From: Orthonyx spaldingii
Lineage: Eukaryota; Chordata; Aves; Passeriformes; Orthonychidae
DNA: 64,000 nt
Assembly: GCA_013397795.1 (NCBI GenBank)
Contig: VZTJ01001196.1
Location: 1 to 64,000 of the forward strand
Reading direction: 5' to 3'
The notes below the pieces were generated by a model. The model saw only the letters and a program-made list of their open reading frames with translations, made no database searches and had not been told where the DNA came from. The first letter of the stretch is position 1. Every line of letters begins with the position of its first letter. Shown piece after piece: positions 50,601 through 63,306 of the stretch. The position numbers were made by a program, and so were the translations under genes.

Positions 50601-53210
50601 CAGCTTTCTCAAAATAAATTTCAACTTCAGTGATTGATCAATACTGAACACATGTTTTCTCCTGATCAAATAAGGAAACATCAAATTTGAGAAGCTTAGA
50701 AGCGAAGCTGGTTTTGTTTCCAGTTTTTCAGATATGATTTTCTTTCATTAAAACCAAAAGTGGGATCACAAGAATGTGCCTCTGATTGTACAGAAATGAA
50801 CTAACTACTAAATCCATGCTATTTATTGGACATGTAAACATGCTTTAAACTAAGACACAGTGACTAAATTACTTATAGAGCCATTTGGATTTCTTTCCAC
50901 TGAAAATATTTTCTCATGCTTACAAAATAAAATTGGATATATCACAGTGAAGTTTTCTTTTTCTAACTTTCTAGAATGGCAATCTAGAAATTATCCTGAA
51001 CACTTCTGTATTTTTTGAAAAATATAATACTTATGTCTTGCTCAATATGACATGTAAATACTGAAGTCTGAAAAGCCTCCAGAAATTTCACCTTCTTTAT
51101 AACTAGTTTGTGGAAGGATTGCACTGGAAAATAATTTTTTTTCACAGTTTTATATTGCCATTATTTGGCAAAAATATCTGAGGACAAACTATTTTTAAAG
51201 CAGAATTAGCTTATGTGTTAATTTAATGGAGTCTATTAGATATTTATTCTTTTTTTTTTTTTAAGTCCTGGAAGAAGTGAATCTTTTTTCCAGGTACAGG
51301 AAATCACATTTCACCTGCCAAAGGAAATTAAGACAGTAACTTTTTCTTGCTGTAAAATAATTTTGAAATTGTCTAGAGAAAACCGGACACTTTTCTTTCC
51401 TGTACTCACTCAAGAAGTGCAAGTCATATAAAGAAGGAATCAAATCCCCAGAGCACTATTTTCCATGAGATTTCCTTCTTTGTTATTTTCTTCTCCACCT
51501 TTTATTTTTTTTTTTTTAGTTATTAAATATATACATGGCTCCTTCAAAAAATTTCAAAGAAGTTTGTAGATGGATGCATTTCAAACTTTTCCTTCTAGTT
51601 ACGTGACTAAATATATTACTTCTGATAGAAAAAAAATTTAAATGAGACTATACCTGACTTTGTAGAGCAAAAACACTTTTGCCGCTTACAGTTATACGAT
51701 ATCTGGAGAGGTTTTTTGGGTTTTTTTTCCCTTTTTCTCTTCCGTCAAAGATTAAAGCAGCATCAATTAAAGACTTTTTCTACAGAAAAATTACCTGCTT
51801 CTTTCTGACACATTTTACTGAATTTTGATTTATAATGAAGAATAATCATTGCTATAAAGATTTATGTATTAAAGACATATGCTAACATGACATCCACACT
51901 TATGGTAAATTCAGATTCATATAAGACCAAGTCTGTACACATCTAAGCATATCCATGTTGATAGATTATAATTTCTAACATCTTAATTTATTAGGCGTGG
52001 TGTGAAACTCTTTTCTGAAACTCGTACATTTCCCTTGCAAAAAGTTATGATCAAAGAAATTAATGGTCAGTGGAAGTGATGAAATTTGTATCCATCCTTT
52101 GTATCTAAATCCAGTGTTTCCATTTGAGTCCATATATACCACTATCATGTAAAATATCTTATTTACATAGGCTTTAATGGCTTCATAATTAATGAGTAGT
52201 AGAATGATTGAGTTACAAAAGTCATTCGGAAGAAGTTGGCATAAATTATTTATCAAAATCCAGCCTATTGTATTGTTCTGTTTATGAATCACAGTTTCCA
52301 AGACCTACTTATTTCATAGTACATGTCTTTGAATATTACATACACTTTGAAATAAAGCAGAAAATTTACCATACTGGCAGTATATAACCACTGATCTTAA
52401 TAGGAGAAATAAGAGCTTCAGGATATTTTGTGCCCTTTTGTTTGTGTTTTAAATGCAACAGGGTCATGGAAACTGGAGAGAAGATGGCTTTTGGAGATAA
52501 CAGAACACATGGTTGGGTAAAACAGTCATGAAGTTATGACATAATAATTTTTAAAATGGTGGTTTTTGACCATAGCTGTAATCAAATGCTGACACAGCAA
52601 CTACATGCTTTCAAATGCACAAGGCAAAATTAGCATTACCTGTGGATAGCTATCACGTAAGAAAAAGAAGGAAAGTCTTTATCATCTTAGTGTGCAAGAC
52701 AGTAAAGTGAAACACACGAATATTTCCATTTCATATTTTGAAAAAGGATGTGTCTGCAAATGGTGCTAAAGGTTATGTAAGTAATTCAGGGCAGTGAAAC
52801 TATAGCAATTTATGTCAAAGTTTCTAGAAAGGCTTGCTTACATTGGTTTTGCATGTATATGCTTTAACATGAAATTGTGAAAGCCTAATTAGTTACCAAT
52901 GACATAAATAAGAATCATGCTTTCTTAAAGGTAATACTAATTTTGTGTAAAATTTCCCATTAAATAATGTTCTCCCATTTTATTCCATAGCTCTTGCATA
53001 TATAATTATCCAATTAGGAAAGTGTGAAACAGATTCTTGTATGGTTTTAAATTATCAAATACTCTTCCAATAAATGTAATTAAAAGAACATTGCTCAAAA
53101 ATAAAAAAAAAATCTCATTTTGTTTGGCATGTATTTCAGCATAATTGCTTTATGTATATTTTGAGTAAAAGAACTGTCTGTGAATACTTCAGCCCTCCTT
53201 ATACTAATCG
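44695..53210. other. Gene-free interval
   Basis: About 8.5 kb of A+T-rich unique sequence with short T tracts (for example 48919-48926, 49800-49805, 51248-51263). No ORF has a domain. A small tandem duplication lies at 49323-49364. No CR1 or LTR copy is recognised. Confidence 0.55.
49323..49364 (+). repeat. Two-copy 21-bp tandem duplication
   Basis: ATCAAGTTACTCTTTACAAC and its following base (49323-49343) are repeated immediately at 49344-49364 with two changes (a T to C in the middle and a C to G near the end). Confidence 0.85.
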
Positions 53211-53229
53211 CCCCCCCCCCCCCCCCCCC
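53211..53229. repeat. Poly-C tract (19 bp)
   Basis: Nineteen consecutive C in an otherwise A+T-rich background. The length is hard to sequence and may be inexact. Confidence 0.9.
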
Positions 53230-53295
53230 AAAATGAGATTTATTAGACAAAAATTAAGGAGAATAAAAGTTGTATAGAGCCATGCATGTTCACAC

Positions 53296-53816
53296 TGCCC
53301 TGTTTCCAACCTTGAAAGGGTTAATTTTTGCAGTAGGCAGGATGGGCATTTCCAAGACCTAGAGGTTATTTTATACTCCGTCACATCTTTCCTGGAGGTG
53401 GGGGTAGGGGAGTCTTCAGCAGGGGAAGTAGTTTCCTCTGGTTGAGTAAGCGAGGTGGCTGGAGTAGCGGGGTAATGCTGATTCCCAGCCAGAGGGAGCA
53501 GTCGGGGTAGCCCGGCTGCAAGTGGGGTTGGTTCTAGCTCTGTGGTGAGAGTATTTTTGCATATGAATCACTCTGTCTCTTTTGTACACTTTTTCTCTTA
53601 GTTTTCTTGCTGTTACTGTTGGTTTTCTTATCTCACTGTTGCTTCCAGTAAATGGTTCTTATCTCAGCCCATGATCTTCACCATTGTGCCTCCAATTCTC
53701 CTCTCCAGCCACTTGCAGGGAGAAGGGGAGGTATCTGGAGAGAGTGAGAGGCAGTGTGATTTAGAGCGTCTCAGTGGGAGCACTAAATTGGGGAGTACCA
53801 TTCCTAAACCATGACA
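53296..53816 (+). mobile_element. ERVL-type solo LTR, complete
   Basis: A 521-bp LTR that begins TGCCCTGTTTCCAACC, followed by AGGGTTAATTTTTGC, and ends CCTAAACCATGACA. CACAC stands exactly on both sides (53291-53295 and 53817-53821), the 5-bp duplication expected for ERVL. The 3' part carries CTGTTGCTTCCAGTAAATGG, TTCTTATCTCAGCCCATGAT and CAATTCTCCTCTCCAGCCAC followed by a G+A-rich block, the hallmark order of the common avian ERVL LTR. The TTATCTCAGCC block is shared with the LTR at 1572-2136. There is no adjoining gag-pol sequence, so it is a solo LTR. It looks full length, with the start slightly changed from the usual TGT. Confidence 0.85.
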
Positions 53817-56800
53817 CACACACATACGGTTAAGAACTTGACTTGCTTGCATAAATCAGGTCTCAGTTCTTCTCTATGTTTGTAGTCTATGTTTAAGGCT
53901 TAGTTGAAGTTTTGTGTAGGGATAGCCTCTTGTACATAGAAGAAATTCTTGTCAAAACTAGTCTTTCCTGAAGCATATACAGAATGTACTTTTTCTCAAT
54001 AAGGAAAATAAAAAAAAAGAAGAATTCTAACAGTTCTAACACTCACTACTTTCAAAAACACCATCTGAAGCATGACATTTCAGTGAATTAATACCTATTG
54101 GCATTAAAAGTAATTAACACTCTCCAGGTATTTCACCTTGAATTATGTTGATGCTGGAACTAGAAATTGACTCAAGAACAGGGAAAATTTTTGCTTGTTC
54201 TTTTATCATACTCAGAAGGCATGATTATGGCTGTTAAAATTTACACCACTCTCCATCTAATTTTTAAAGATCACACCCATATAATTATGTATTAAATAGA
54301 ACACAAGTTGCATGTAGAAACTTACATTTTGTTTTTACTGGAAAAATGATTTCCCTTTTTTAAAAAATATAATTCTATATCTTGTAAAGCTGTAATTTAA
54401 TTGAGAGTAAGAATAGGTAAAATGCTAAGTATTTTATAGACATTTTTATTAAAGAAAAATCAAGTTCCCAGAGAGGAAAGTCAGTGTATGTAAACTTTTC
54501 TTGTTATAAATAGAATAGAAATCTCCCTCACAAATTCTAGCTTTCCTTGTCCATGATGTGTTTAATTATTTTTATTATTATGACGTGTTTATTTTTTCAT
54601 CATAATATTATAATTCTTTCTGTACTAGTGTAACTGCAGCAACAAATGTGGCCAGTAATGGTTAAAAGTTTAGACAAAATATATTTTTTAAAAATAGCAA
54701 CCAAAAAGACCTTGCAGCATACAGCACAAAATAATGTTAACATTCATTTGTTTAAGCAAACAAAAGATTCAATGACTTCGTACCTCTTCTTCATGTTTTG
54801 ATATAGTATATGAATGAGTGAGGTGCGTTTGTTTTGAAACTTGGCTTTCAAATAACTTCCATGCAGAATTTTTTTCCAGTCAAAACTCAATTACGTTTCC
54901 GTTCCATGGCAAATGTTTGGAGTAAATTAATCAAAAACTGTAAAAAAAATTGTGCCCATTTCTGTACTAATAAAACTTGACTTTCTCTCAAGCTGTGTTT
55001 TTAGTAAAGCCACAATTGTGTCTTGGAGTACCAATATTTTCATTTGTAATTAATTTAAATATAACAAAAAAATAGAAGCCCCCAGATGAAATAGACAATT
55101 ATTCTCTTCATAAGTTCATTAAACTGTAAACCAAGTCTATGCTTAAAGGCTGCTCTTCACCTCCTTTCTCTTATTTATTTTAATTTGTCTTTCTTGGTCT
55201 GTTTTGAGTGTTAAGTGAATCAAAGGAAAAATGTACAAGAAAACCAAATAATACAAATGTGTTAAAGAAACTTATGGAGCATACAGAGTTACTTTTCATG
55301 CAAGGTTAATGAACTCATGTTAAGGGATTTATATTTTCTTTTTTATAATGTCTGTGAAAATAGATCCTCTTTGTCAGTGGTCAAAGGGAGCCTAGTTTAG
55401 GAAATCTAAAGGTTCTCATGACATTTGTTTTTTATTTGTGGGATAGATGTACTGCAGGTCATGAGTGTGAAGGGTATGAAGGGTACTAGGCGGTACTAAA
55501 TACAGATCTTGAGCATCTCTAGATATGTCCTCTGTCATTACTCCTAAACTTCACTGTGCAGTCATACTGCATTGCTAATATTATCTTTTCCTAATGTGTA
55601 TTGTTCAGCCAACCCAAGAATAGAACAAAATATAGATAAGGGAAGTAGATGGCAAGTAATAGATTTCATGGTCAGATGTTACAGTGATAAAACGTAAAAA
55701 TTTCCTCCAGTGGTTCCTGTTTCAAATTTGTAGTTCCTGTTGGACTACAGCATGGCTTTTAGAAGAGGCATCAAGAGTTAATATAAAGATATCAACTGAC
55801 AAATATTGTAAAATGTTCTGCGTTTAATTACTTCCACTACAGAAATTATAGCTCTCTAATAGTTTCAGCTCCCAGTTATCATTCCCTGGTATGCCTTCAA
55901 CACTCATGTTTTCTTTTCTTTGTCTCATTGATTACTTAGAGTTCAATTGTAACTTCTGCTTGTATTGAACTTCAGTTAATTCAGCTTTTCTTGTCTTTTG
56001 CTGTTAGACAGACACTGTAAGGTCATATCTTTCTGGTATTTCTTTTAATTGTTTCCAGTTTGCCAATAAATAATTGCAGTGGAGGTTTTTTTGTTTGTTT
56101 GTTTTCAGTTTGGGTTTTGGTTTTAGTTTTTTTGGTTGTTATTGTTGGTTTTTTTTGTTAAACATGAACTGCTCAATAGGTTACCAGAGGATGGCAGATA
56201 GTAAAAACAGGAGAGAGGAGAGTCTGCAAATATGCAATGAAACTAAACATCTCCTGACAAGGAGATCAGGCTGAGACTTTAAGATTGACATGAATGAAGT
56301 ATTTCTTGTTCTGCACTAGGCAGGTTGCAGTTGTGAAGGCTGAGAAAGCAGAAAAATAAGCATGGTGTAGGATGGAGTTGCAGGTAGTCCATGGTAGGAA
56401 AGACGGGTGTTTCCTTGTGATAGTTTTGGTGAAATCTCAGTTGAATACAAGGGAAGGATGTCCTCTTCCTTTCTATATATCTGGCCTATAAAGTTGAGAC
56501 TATCTACCTCTAGAAAGGAGTGTGAGATAGTGTTTCAAGTTTTAGGAAAAATGGATAAATCAGATTTGTTGTTGCTACTGTAATATAATTATGCCTTTAC
56601 ATTTATGTAACACATAATGTACACAATTTTCATTCCTTATTCTGTCTCTTTTGTCTCATTTCTGTTATTCAACACAGGATAGGATTTATGTCCCTGAGAA
56701 TGTATTTGTCTTTATGAGTTAATATTAGAAATACTGATGCAAATGTATGTCTTCTGTCTTCATTTTACTAAATGCATAGTAAGAATCTTACTGAGATAGC

Positions 56801-57324
56801 TATAATACAGTAGCAAGACTTTCAGGCTTGGGAACATACACTGCATTCTTAGTTTTTGTTTTCAAGTGACCACAAGAACTACCTAAATAAATTTTATGTG
56901 AAATTCTGTTGGAAGAAGATTTTTGCTTTTTTTTTACAAAAATTGAGAAGTCTAATTCAGGCTACTGAAAAACTCAAATGTGATGTGCTTCTCTTTCAAC
57001 AAGGAAGAACATTGTCACTAACTGTTCTTTCAGCTTGCTCCATGAATAGGATTAGAAGGACTTACAGAGTATAGAAAACTAGAATGAGGATAATTTAATT
57101 ATGGAAGGAAGATATCTTAAATGTCTTTTCAAAATACAGGAAGAGAAGTAACCAACTTCTTTTTTTTCCCCCTAATGTTCACTTTCAGGATGAGTTTAAG
57201 TGGCAATTACTGAAGAAAAATAATTAAATAGAATGTTTGAAGTCTGACCCACAGCAAATATTTACGGAGAATGTATAACCTTCTAAAAGAAATGTTGCAC
57301 TAATATACAGTTCTACAGTTCTTG

Positions 57325-57442
57325 CTTATAATTGAATTATGATATAAAAACTCTAGTGAATGGTTGGAGAACTATAAAGGTTTTGATTTTTTTCCACCCC
57401 TAGCTTGACTGGAAGTAGAAGACATCTTATAATTCAATTATG
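57325..57442. repeat. Paired 17-bp near-palindromic motifs
   Basis: CTTATAATTGAATTATG (57325-57341) and CTTATAATTCAATTATG (57426-57442) differ only at the central base. Each is almost self-complementary, so the pair is at once a direct repeat and a 13-bp perfect inverted repeat. Confidence 0.9.
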
Positions 57443-59889
57443 AGGAACTCTCGGAACTATATAATTCTACTACAGTAAAATTTTTTCCAAGAAAAGCCTC
57501 TCCTGGTGCACTGGCTGAAGCCTACCCAAACCATTCTCTTCCTCTTAACTTCTATGCTTCTTCTGGCAGGTAAAAAAGATTCAGGTGGGTGAGATAAAAG
57601 CTTGAAGAAAGCAATTAGCATGTTCATTCCATATAATACACATATCCTTAGTCTCTACCGGCTGCCACTTGCTATAACATGGAACATCCAGAAACTGAGG
57701 TCCTCTGATTGACAAAATATCACCCACTGTGTGACAAGACACATAAAGCAAAACTCATAGTTCAGAGGTGTTCTATTGCACTTTTCATGCAATTGCTGCT
57801 GCTAGAGCAAAATGTAAAGTCACAGTAGTGATGCTAAAGGAGAAAAAAAATCACTGGAGCAGTAAGAAGAGCAGTCTTCCGAGCCATCAAAGCAGTTTCA
57901 GAGTGATTGCAGAAAATGCAAGGATAAAGTAGATTGGAAAGACTTAAAGCTTCTGTGACAGCTCATAATCAAGAATTAAGCATCTGTGATGTAGAGATGG
58001 ACCACATTTTATGGGGAACATGTGATTCCCATGTGATAAGTCATGACATCAAACCACAACTAAAATAGTTATAAATGGAGAAGCTATAATTACTGATGAT
58101 GGTATCAGTGCCATATTCTGTTTTATAATTATAATGTCCTAATAAAACTCTTTCTTATATCCTTATCTGTCTTTTTACTCTTGTTTAGTGCAAATAAATT
58201 GAGGAGCATGAAACACATGGAGAAGAATTTGGCTTAGAAGTAATTGCACTGATGCTTCATGTTGATCCGTTTCCCTCATCCTGACAATCATTATCTGAAG
58301 TAAAGAACTTCATTTGTTTTCATGTAGCTTGGTTTCCAAATTTACTTAGTAGAAGGGATTACTTGACACCTACAGAATTTAAGTTGGTGCAAAAAACCCA
58401 AACAAAAATCTTTATCTAATGTTCTCCACCTCTTCTTCTTTAGAATGCACTATTTTGTGTGATGTAGCAAAAATCTTAATGAGCTTGATCCCTTGGTTGT
58501 CTGCACGCACATTTAGTCACTTTGCTACCACAGGATAACCCAGCTGCCCTGACACCTCCTACACGTAATGTACACAGCTGCTATTTCTGTTAATCTTCAC
58601 AATGCCAACTTTTAAGTGCTCCAAATTCAGTCATAAGACAATATTTCACACAAACTTAATTGGCATAATTAGTAAGTCTTGTGATAAAGAAAGGAAGCTG
58701 ATACATGCATGCTATAATATGCTGTGGTTTCTCAAATTTGTTCTATTTACAGTAAGTTGATTCTGTGTTTATACCCAGAAAACAGTAATATGTCTCACAG
58801 AAACTGTTGAAAAGAAGGATTCTTCTTTTTAAACTCAAAATTATATTTTTTTAATTAATTATTAATGCTTACGTTCCAAAAGAGCTCAATGTGTTTAAAA
58901 ATGGGATTGTTTTAGATCGAGAAGGTTGTTGATTTTGTCATTTGGAAAATGCTTGGGAACTAGTTGCTTTTTTACAAGTATCCTGTCTATTCAAAACTAA
59001 CTTACTATAAGACAATAGTATATAAGTGATAGTTAATACTTGTGGTAGACATATTTCATGTTCAGATTCAGAATTCTGTCACTACCAGATTAATTAATTC
59101 ACAATCTTGGTGAGGATGTGTGACATGCTTATAACTATTTTCAAGATAACATATTATACAAAGGCAATACATACTTTATATTATGTAGAAAGAATTGTGC
59201 TGAATTGCATTAATGAGTTAAAACCTTCAAATTTGATAGGAAATTTTAAATGTGGCAAAATCTGTGTTCCATGCATCCAGTCATCAAGCTATTGTAGCTG
59301 AAGGGTGCAATACTGAGTAAGTAACCACAATTTTAGGAGACAGTTAGTGTTTCACATGAGTTTAGACATCATGAATGACATCTTATTTTCCAATGGCATT
59401 TATGGGACAATCTCAGCAGGTTTACACAGAAAAACTTCCAAAATGCTTGAAAATCACTTATATCTCTTTTATAATTCAGACTATAATGACCACAATATTT
59501 CACTAAACTAAGAAAATTTTCTTTACATTTTAATAGTATTTGGTAAGGTTCTAGGGAACATGGGAGATCTTGAAAAATTTAGCTTCTTTTTTACTTCCTG
59601 CTTTGGATGCCTAATGAAGTTTGCATTACAAAGAGACTGTTGTTAGTCTGGAACCTAATCTCATGAAACAAGAATAAATAATACAAACCATTTACCTATT
59701 GGTGGGTTTTTTTCCCTTCAGTCTTTTGTAAAATTAATGCAAAGCCTTGAATTCTTTCACTTTTTTTCCAGGAATCTTTGTAAAGGGACATTTTTTTCTT
59801 TTTTTACCTAATTGAAAAGTCTTTCCAAGTCAAATTCTTTCATCTCTCCTCCTGTCATTTATTAAGTTCTCCTTTTAATAGCCCATGTG

Positions 59890-60200
59890 TATGTGCAAGT
59901 TTGACTTCAGGTGCGCAATCCTGAAAGCTTAATATGCAACTTTTTTATAAACAATACAAAGAAGTTGACAGGTCTCAAAGGGGCTTGTGTGAAAAGATAA
60001 TTAAGTGCTTTAGAGAGTGTCAAGAGTCAATAGCTCAGCACTGTCAGCATTCTCGAGTGTTACAGGCTATAATTAGATGGCATGGAGGTGTAAGAGATGT
60101 TTGGCAGTTTATTCCAGCATGATCTCGAGGGTAAAAGTAAAGAGCTGCCTCAAAATGTGACACTATGAGTGAGGAGAGCAGGAACATTAAAACCTCACAT
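59890..60200. promoter_or_regulatory. Candidate conserved noncoding element
   Basis: Complex repeat-free DNA with no homopolymer run longer than six bases, which stands out here. It contains a forkhead-type TAAACAA (59948-59954), a MEIS/TGIF-type TGACAG (59966-59971), a GATAATTAAGTG stretch (about 59996-60007, GATA plus NKX2-like core) and a TATAATTAGATGG homeodomain-type site near 60068. Short chance ORFs occur on both strands. The density and variety of motifs fit a developmental enhancer; conservation is untested. Confidence 0.33.
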
Positions 60201-60659
60201 ATGTCTTTTAGTGACTTAGACAAATTGCTCCTTTGTGGAGATGCCACTCTTTGCAAAATTTCCATCCATCTATCCAGTCAATTATCTTACGCCCCAAATT
60301 TCAATTGTGAGGTCACTGGTACTTTTGCTTTTTAATATTCCAATTCTTGATTTACCAAATTACTTCAGTAAAATTTTCAGAAGCACCAATTTAAATACTG
60401 CTATTTAAATTAATCTGTAAGACAAGGCATTTACTTGATTACTGAATTCTGTACTTCTTTAAATATAATAAGTTAGTTCCTCTCTCTGTTACTTATCCAC
60501 TATTAGGCCTACACCTTACATTAATACAATACCACGCTTTTCAAAATCCCAAGGATATTGTTCAAGATAAAACCTCTTACACCTATCCCTTTCAAATTGT
60601 TAGAAACTCAGGTTTTAGACTGAAAATTAATTGCCACTATAACTTATGTTTTTCACTGC

Positions 60660-60890
60660 AACCAGTTTTCTACATCAACTAACGTAATTAAAGGTTAGCT
60701 TTATAAGAGTTTATGTGATTACAGTTACGATTATTAAAGTATCGGTCATCCACCTTTCCATTAGCATCCTACTTGGTAGTTAGCAGCACGCAGAAACAAA
60801 ATATTAGGACTTTCAAAACAGGAGATTACCACTTAGTGGAAATCTCCAATGGCACAGATTAATTATTAATTATTATCATCATCATTATTC
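60660..60890. promoter_or_regulatory. Candidate conserved noncoding element
   Basis: A second complex block 0.5 kb from the previous one, with GTAATTAAAGG, GATTACAG, CATTAGC and a run of TTAATTATTAATTATT sites leading into an ATC/ATT simple repeat (60864-60890). No ORF. Evidence is texture and clustered homeodomain cores only. Confidence 0.25.
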
Positions 60891-61059
60891 GTACAGCAAA
60901 ATGACTCTGGATACCTGTGTGCTTCCTTCCTGCACACAGCCTTACCTGCTTTCAGATCCTGAACCAGTATCTGTATTAACTATTAACTGCATGGTAAATG
61001 AAAAGGTAGTTAAATACTACAGGGAAGTCATGGTATAACCTGGAGGTTTTTTGCCCCTT

Positions 61060-61268
61060 TTTCTCCTAGACATGTCAGAGAAAGGATTATCAAGCACTGG
61101 AACAGGCTGCCCAAAGAAGCGAAGGAGTCATCATCCCTGGATATGTTAAAAAAACATGGATATGGCACTTGGTTTAGTCGTAAATATGGTGGTGGTGCTA
61201 GGTTGTCATTTGTATTTGGTGATCTCAGAGGTCTTTCACAACCGTAATGATTCTGTGATTCTTTGATT
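61060..61268 (+). mobile_element. CR1 LINE fragment, 3' end
   Basis: Plus-strand CR1 tail: CAAGCACTGGAACAGGCTGC, CATCCCTGGATATGTT, GTGATCTCAGAGGTCTTTCA, then TAATGATTCTGTGATTCTTT, the CR1 3' terminal octamer repeats. It is 5' truncated to about 200 bp. No open frame remains. Confidence 0.9.
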
Positions 61269-63130
61269 CACAAAATACAATTATTCACTGGAGTTCTCTC
61301 TGAACATTTTTTGGTCATAACTCTCCCTTAGCTCCAGAATTACATTGCTTATAAATAATCAAGAAAAGCTGAAAGATCTGGCAAAAAAAACCCCAAAAAA
61401 CAAACAAAAAAAATGGCTTACATGCTATGTCATAGGAATTTTCTGAAACTAATCAGAGTGAAATGGTCACATTCTTGTCATAAAAGACAAATTATTAAAG
61501 CATTTAATGTACTGAGGGGATGCTAACAGGAAGACAACATGATGGTGTCAGTTTGGTTCTGTGATCAACAGGAAATTTTCTGCTGTTGTTATGTTAAGCT
61601 GTTTCCTCCAGAGTGGACTTCATAGAGCACAGAACCTGTTAATGTGAATTGAAGTTTACCTGCTGTTCAAGGCTGTTGGCACTTGATGTCTGAGTGTACC
61701 AGAAGAAGTGTGCTAGGTCACCCGAGTTATGTGACTAGGTAGGTCCTCCTTTTGCTCATTTAACCTAGGCTCTCCCACATGTGCCACCAGAGAGTTTCCG
61801 CAGACCCCACCACTTGCCATAATCCCTGATCTAGTCAATAACAAGCAATAGAGTAGAAAGGATTTTTTCTTTCTCCAGCTTTTTTTTAGAAAGATTTGAC
61901 CTTTCTTAATCCTTGAAAACTGGAACTTCAGGTGTTTTCATTTGGAAGAGGATTTAGTGCTGTGAAAACCTGCTGGCATGAAGTAAGAGCTATGGTAGAG
62001 TGAGATTTTTAACTGCTATCCTTTCTGTCATCCACTGGAGCCAGTCAAGGAGTTAAAATCTGTGCTGTTCACTGAGAAGATCCATTTTGTGACACTGCCT
62101 TACCCTCATCCTCATCTTTTTTGCTCCTGTATAACAAACTTGGTAGTGAAAATATTTTGAAAATTTGAAAATTGTCCTCTGATAGGAGATTTTTGTGCAA
62201 ATTATTTTTTATGCATGTCCCTTAATTCAATTCTTGGAGCATTTCATTAACGTATTGGAAGGAGATGAATGACTAGGTATTGTTTGGTGAGATTTGTGAA
62301 AATATTTGAGGGAGGTCATCTTTGTGGGTTGTTATAGAAGCTAAACATTTATAACAAGAAAAAAATATATAACATTATGGATAAATACCAGACAAAAGAA
62401 AGCAAGCAAAGAGTGAGGTTAAATTGTAAGTGCTGGTAGCAGAGCCCACTGGGATTCCATATTGAGGTCCTATATATATTTTAAGCACATACACAGACAA
62501 AACAGAACATGATTAGTGAAATAGCACTGTATCAAGTCATAGGAATTACTTAGGTGTTTCAAAGGTCTGTGAGAAACTTTAAAGCTATCTGATTCTGCTA
62601 AGTAAACCCAGCTGTTAGGAAGGAAAAACTTCTCTTGTTACTCAGCTTTTGTCTTTAAAAACTTTTAAATCCCATAAAGGGAATAATACAGATAGTATGT
62701 TATCACTCTAAAGAAAATAGCAGTAGGGCCCTCAACTAAAATTTTCAATTTTCTAGCAATATAAGTCTCCCTGTCTCAAAAAGGATATTGAAGAAGTTGA
62801 AACTGTTCAGTGAAAGATGAAGGAAATTATTATGAAGAGAAGTCTGTTAAGGGAGTTAAAAACACTTTAGAGAGACTGAAAAAGGATTTTTTAATCTTAG
62901 AAAGGAAATGAAGAAAAAGAAACAGGATAAAAATTGAAAAATAGTAAATGTTAGGGAAGAAGTAGCAAAGAACATCCTGTTTCCCTATTGCAAAGCTCAA
63001 GAACAAGAGATCATTCAAGAGAGCAAAAACTACCAGTTAGAAACATCAATGCATATTTGTGAATGCAGTGTCCCACTCAATATCCTTCCAGCCAATAATT
63101 TTGTGTAATTCTTGGAATGGTTTGAAAGTT
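61269..63130. other. Gene-free interval
   Basis: Unique A+T-rich sequence with an A/C-rich low-complexity tract at about 61384-61415. No gene or further repeat copy recognised. Confidence 0.55.
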
Positions 63131-63306
63131 CATAGAATCATAAAATGGATTAGGTTGGAAGATTCCCCCCTTAAAGATCCCCTAGTTCCAACCCCTCCAG
63201 TATGAGCAGAGATGCCACCCACTTAACCACCTCACTCATCTCCCCATCTAACCTGGCTTTGAACACTTTCAGGGATGAAGCAACCACATCTCTGTGCAAC
63301 AAGTTA
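63131..63306 (-). mobile_element. CR1 LINE fragment, 3' end
   Basis: Plus-strand CATAGAATCATAAAATGGAT, then TTAGGTTGGAAG, TTAAAGATCCCCTAGTTCCA, ACCTGGCTTTGAACACTTTC and AGGGATGAAGCAACCACA, the reverse complement of the CR1 3' tail. It is a very short 5'-truncated copy on the minus strand. Confidence 0.92.

Larger units (their letters stand above)
53822..61059. other. Gene-free interval
   Basis: About 7.2 kb without a supported gene. It holds a T/G-rich tract at 56085-56160, a pair of near-identical 17-bp motifs (57325-57341, 57426-57442), and candidate conserved noncoding elements at 59890-60200 and 60660-60890. No LINE or LTR copy is recognised. Confidence 0.5.
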
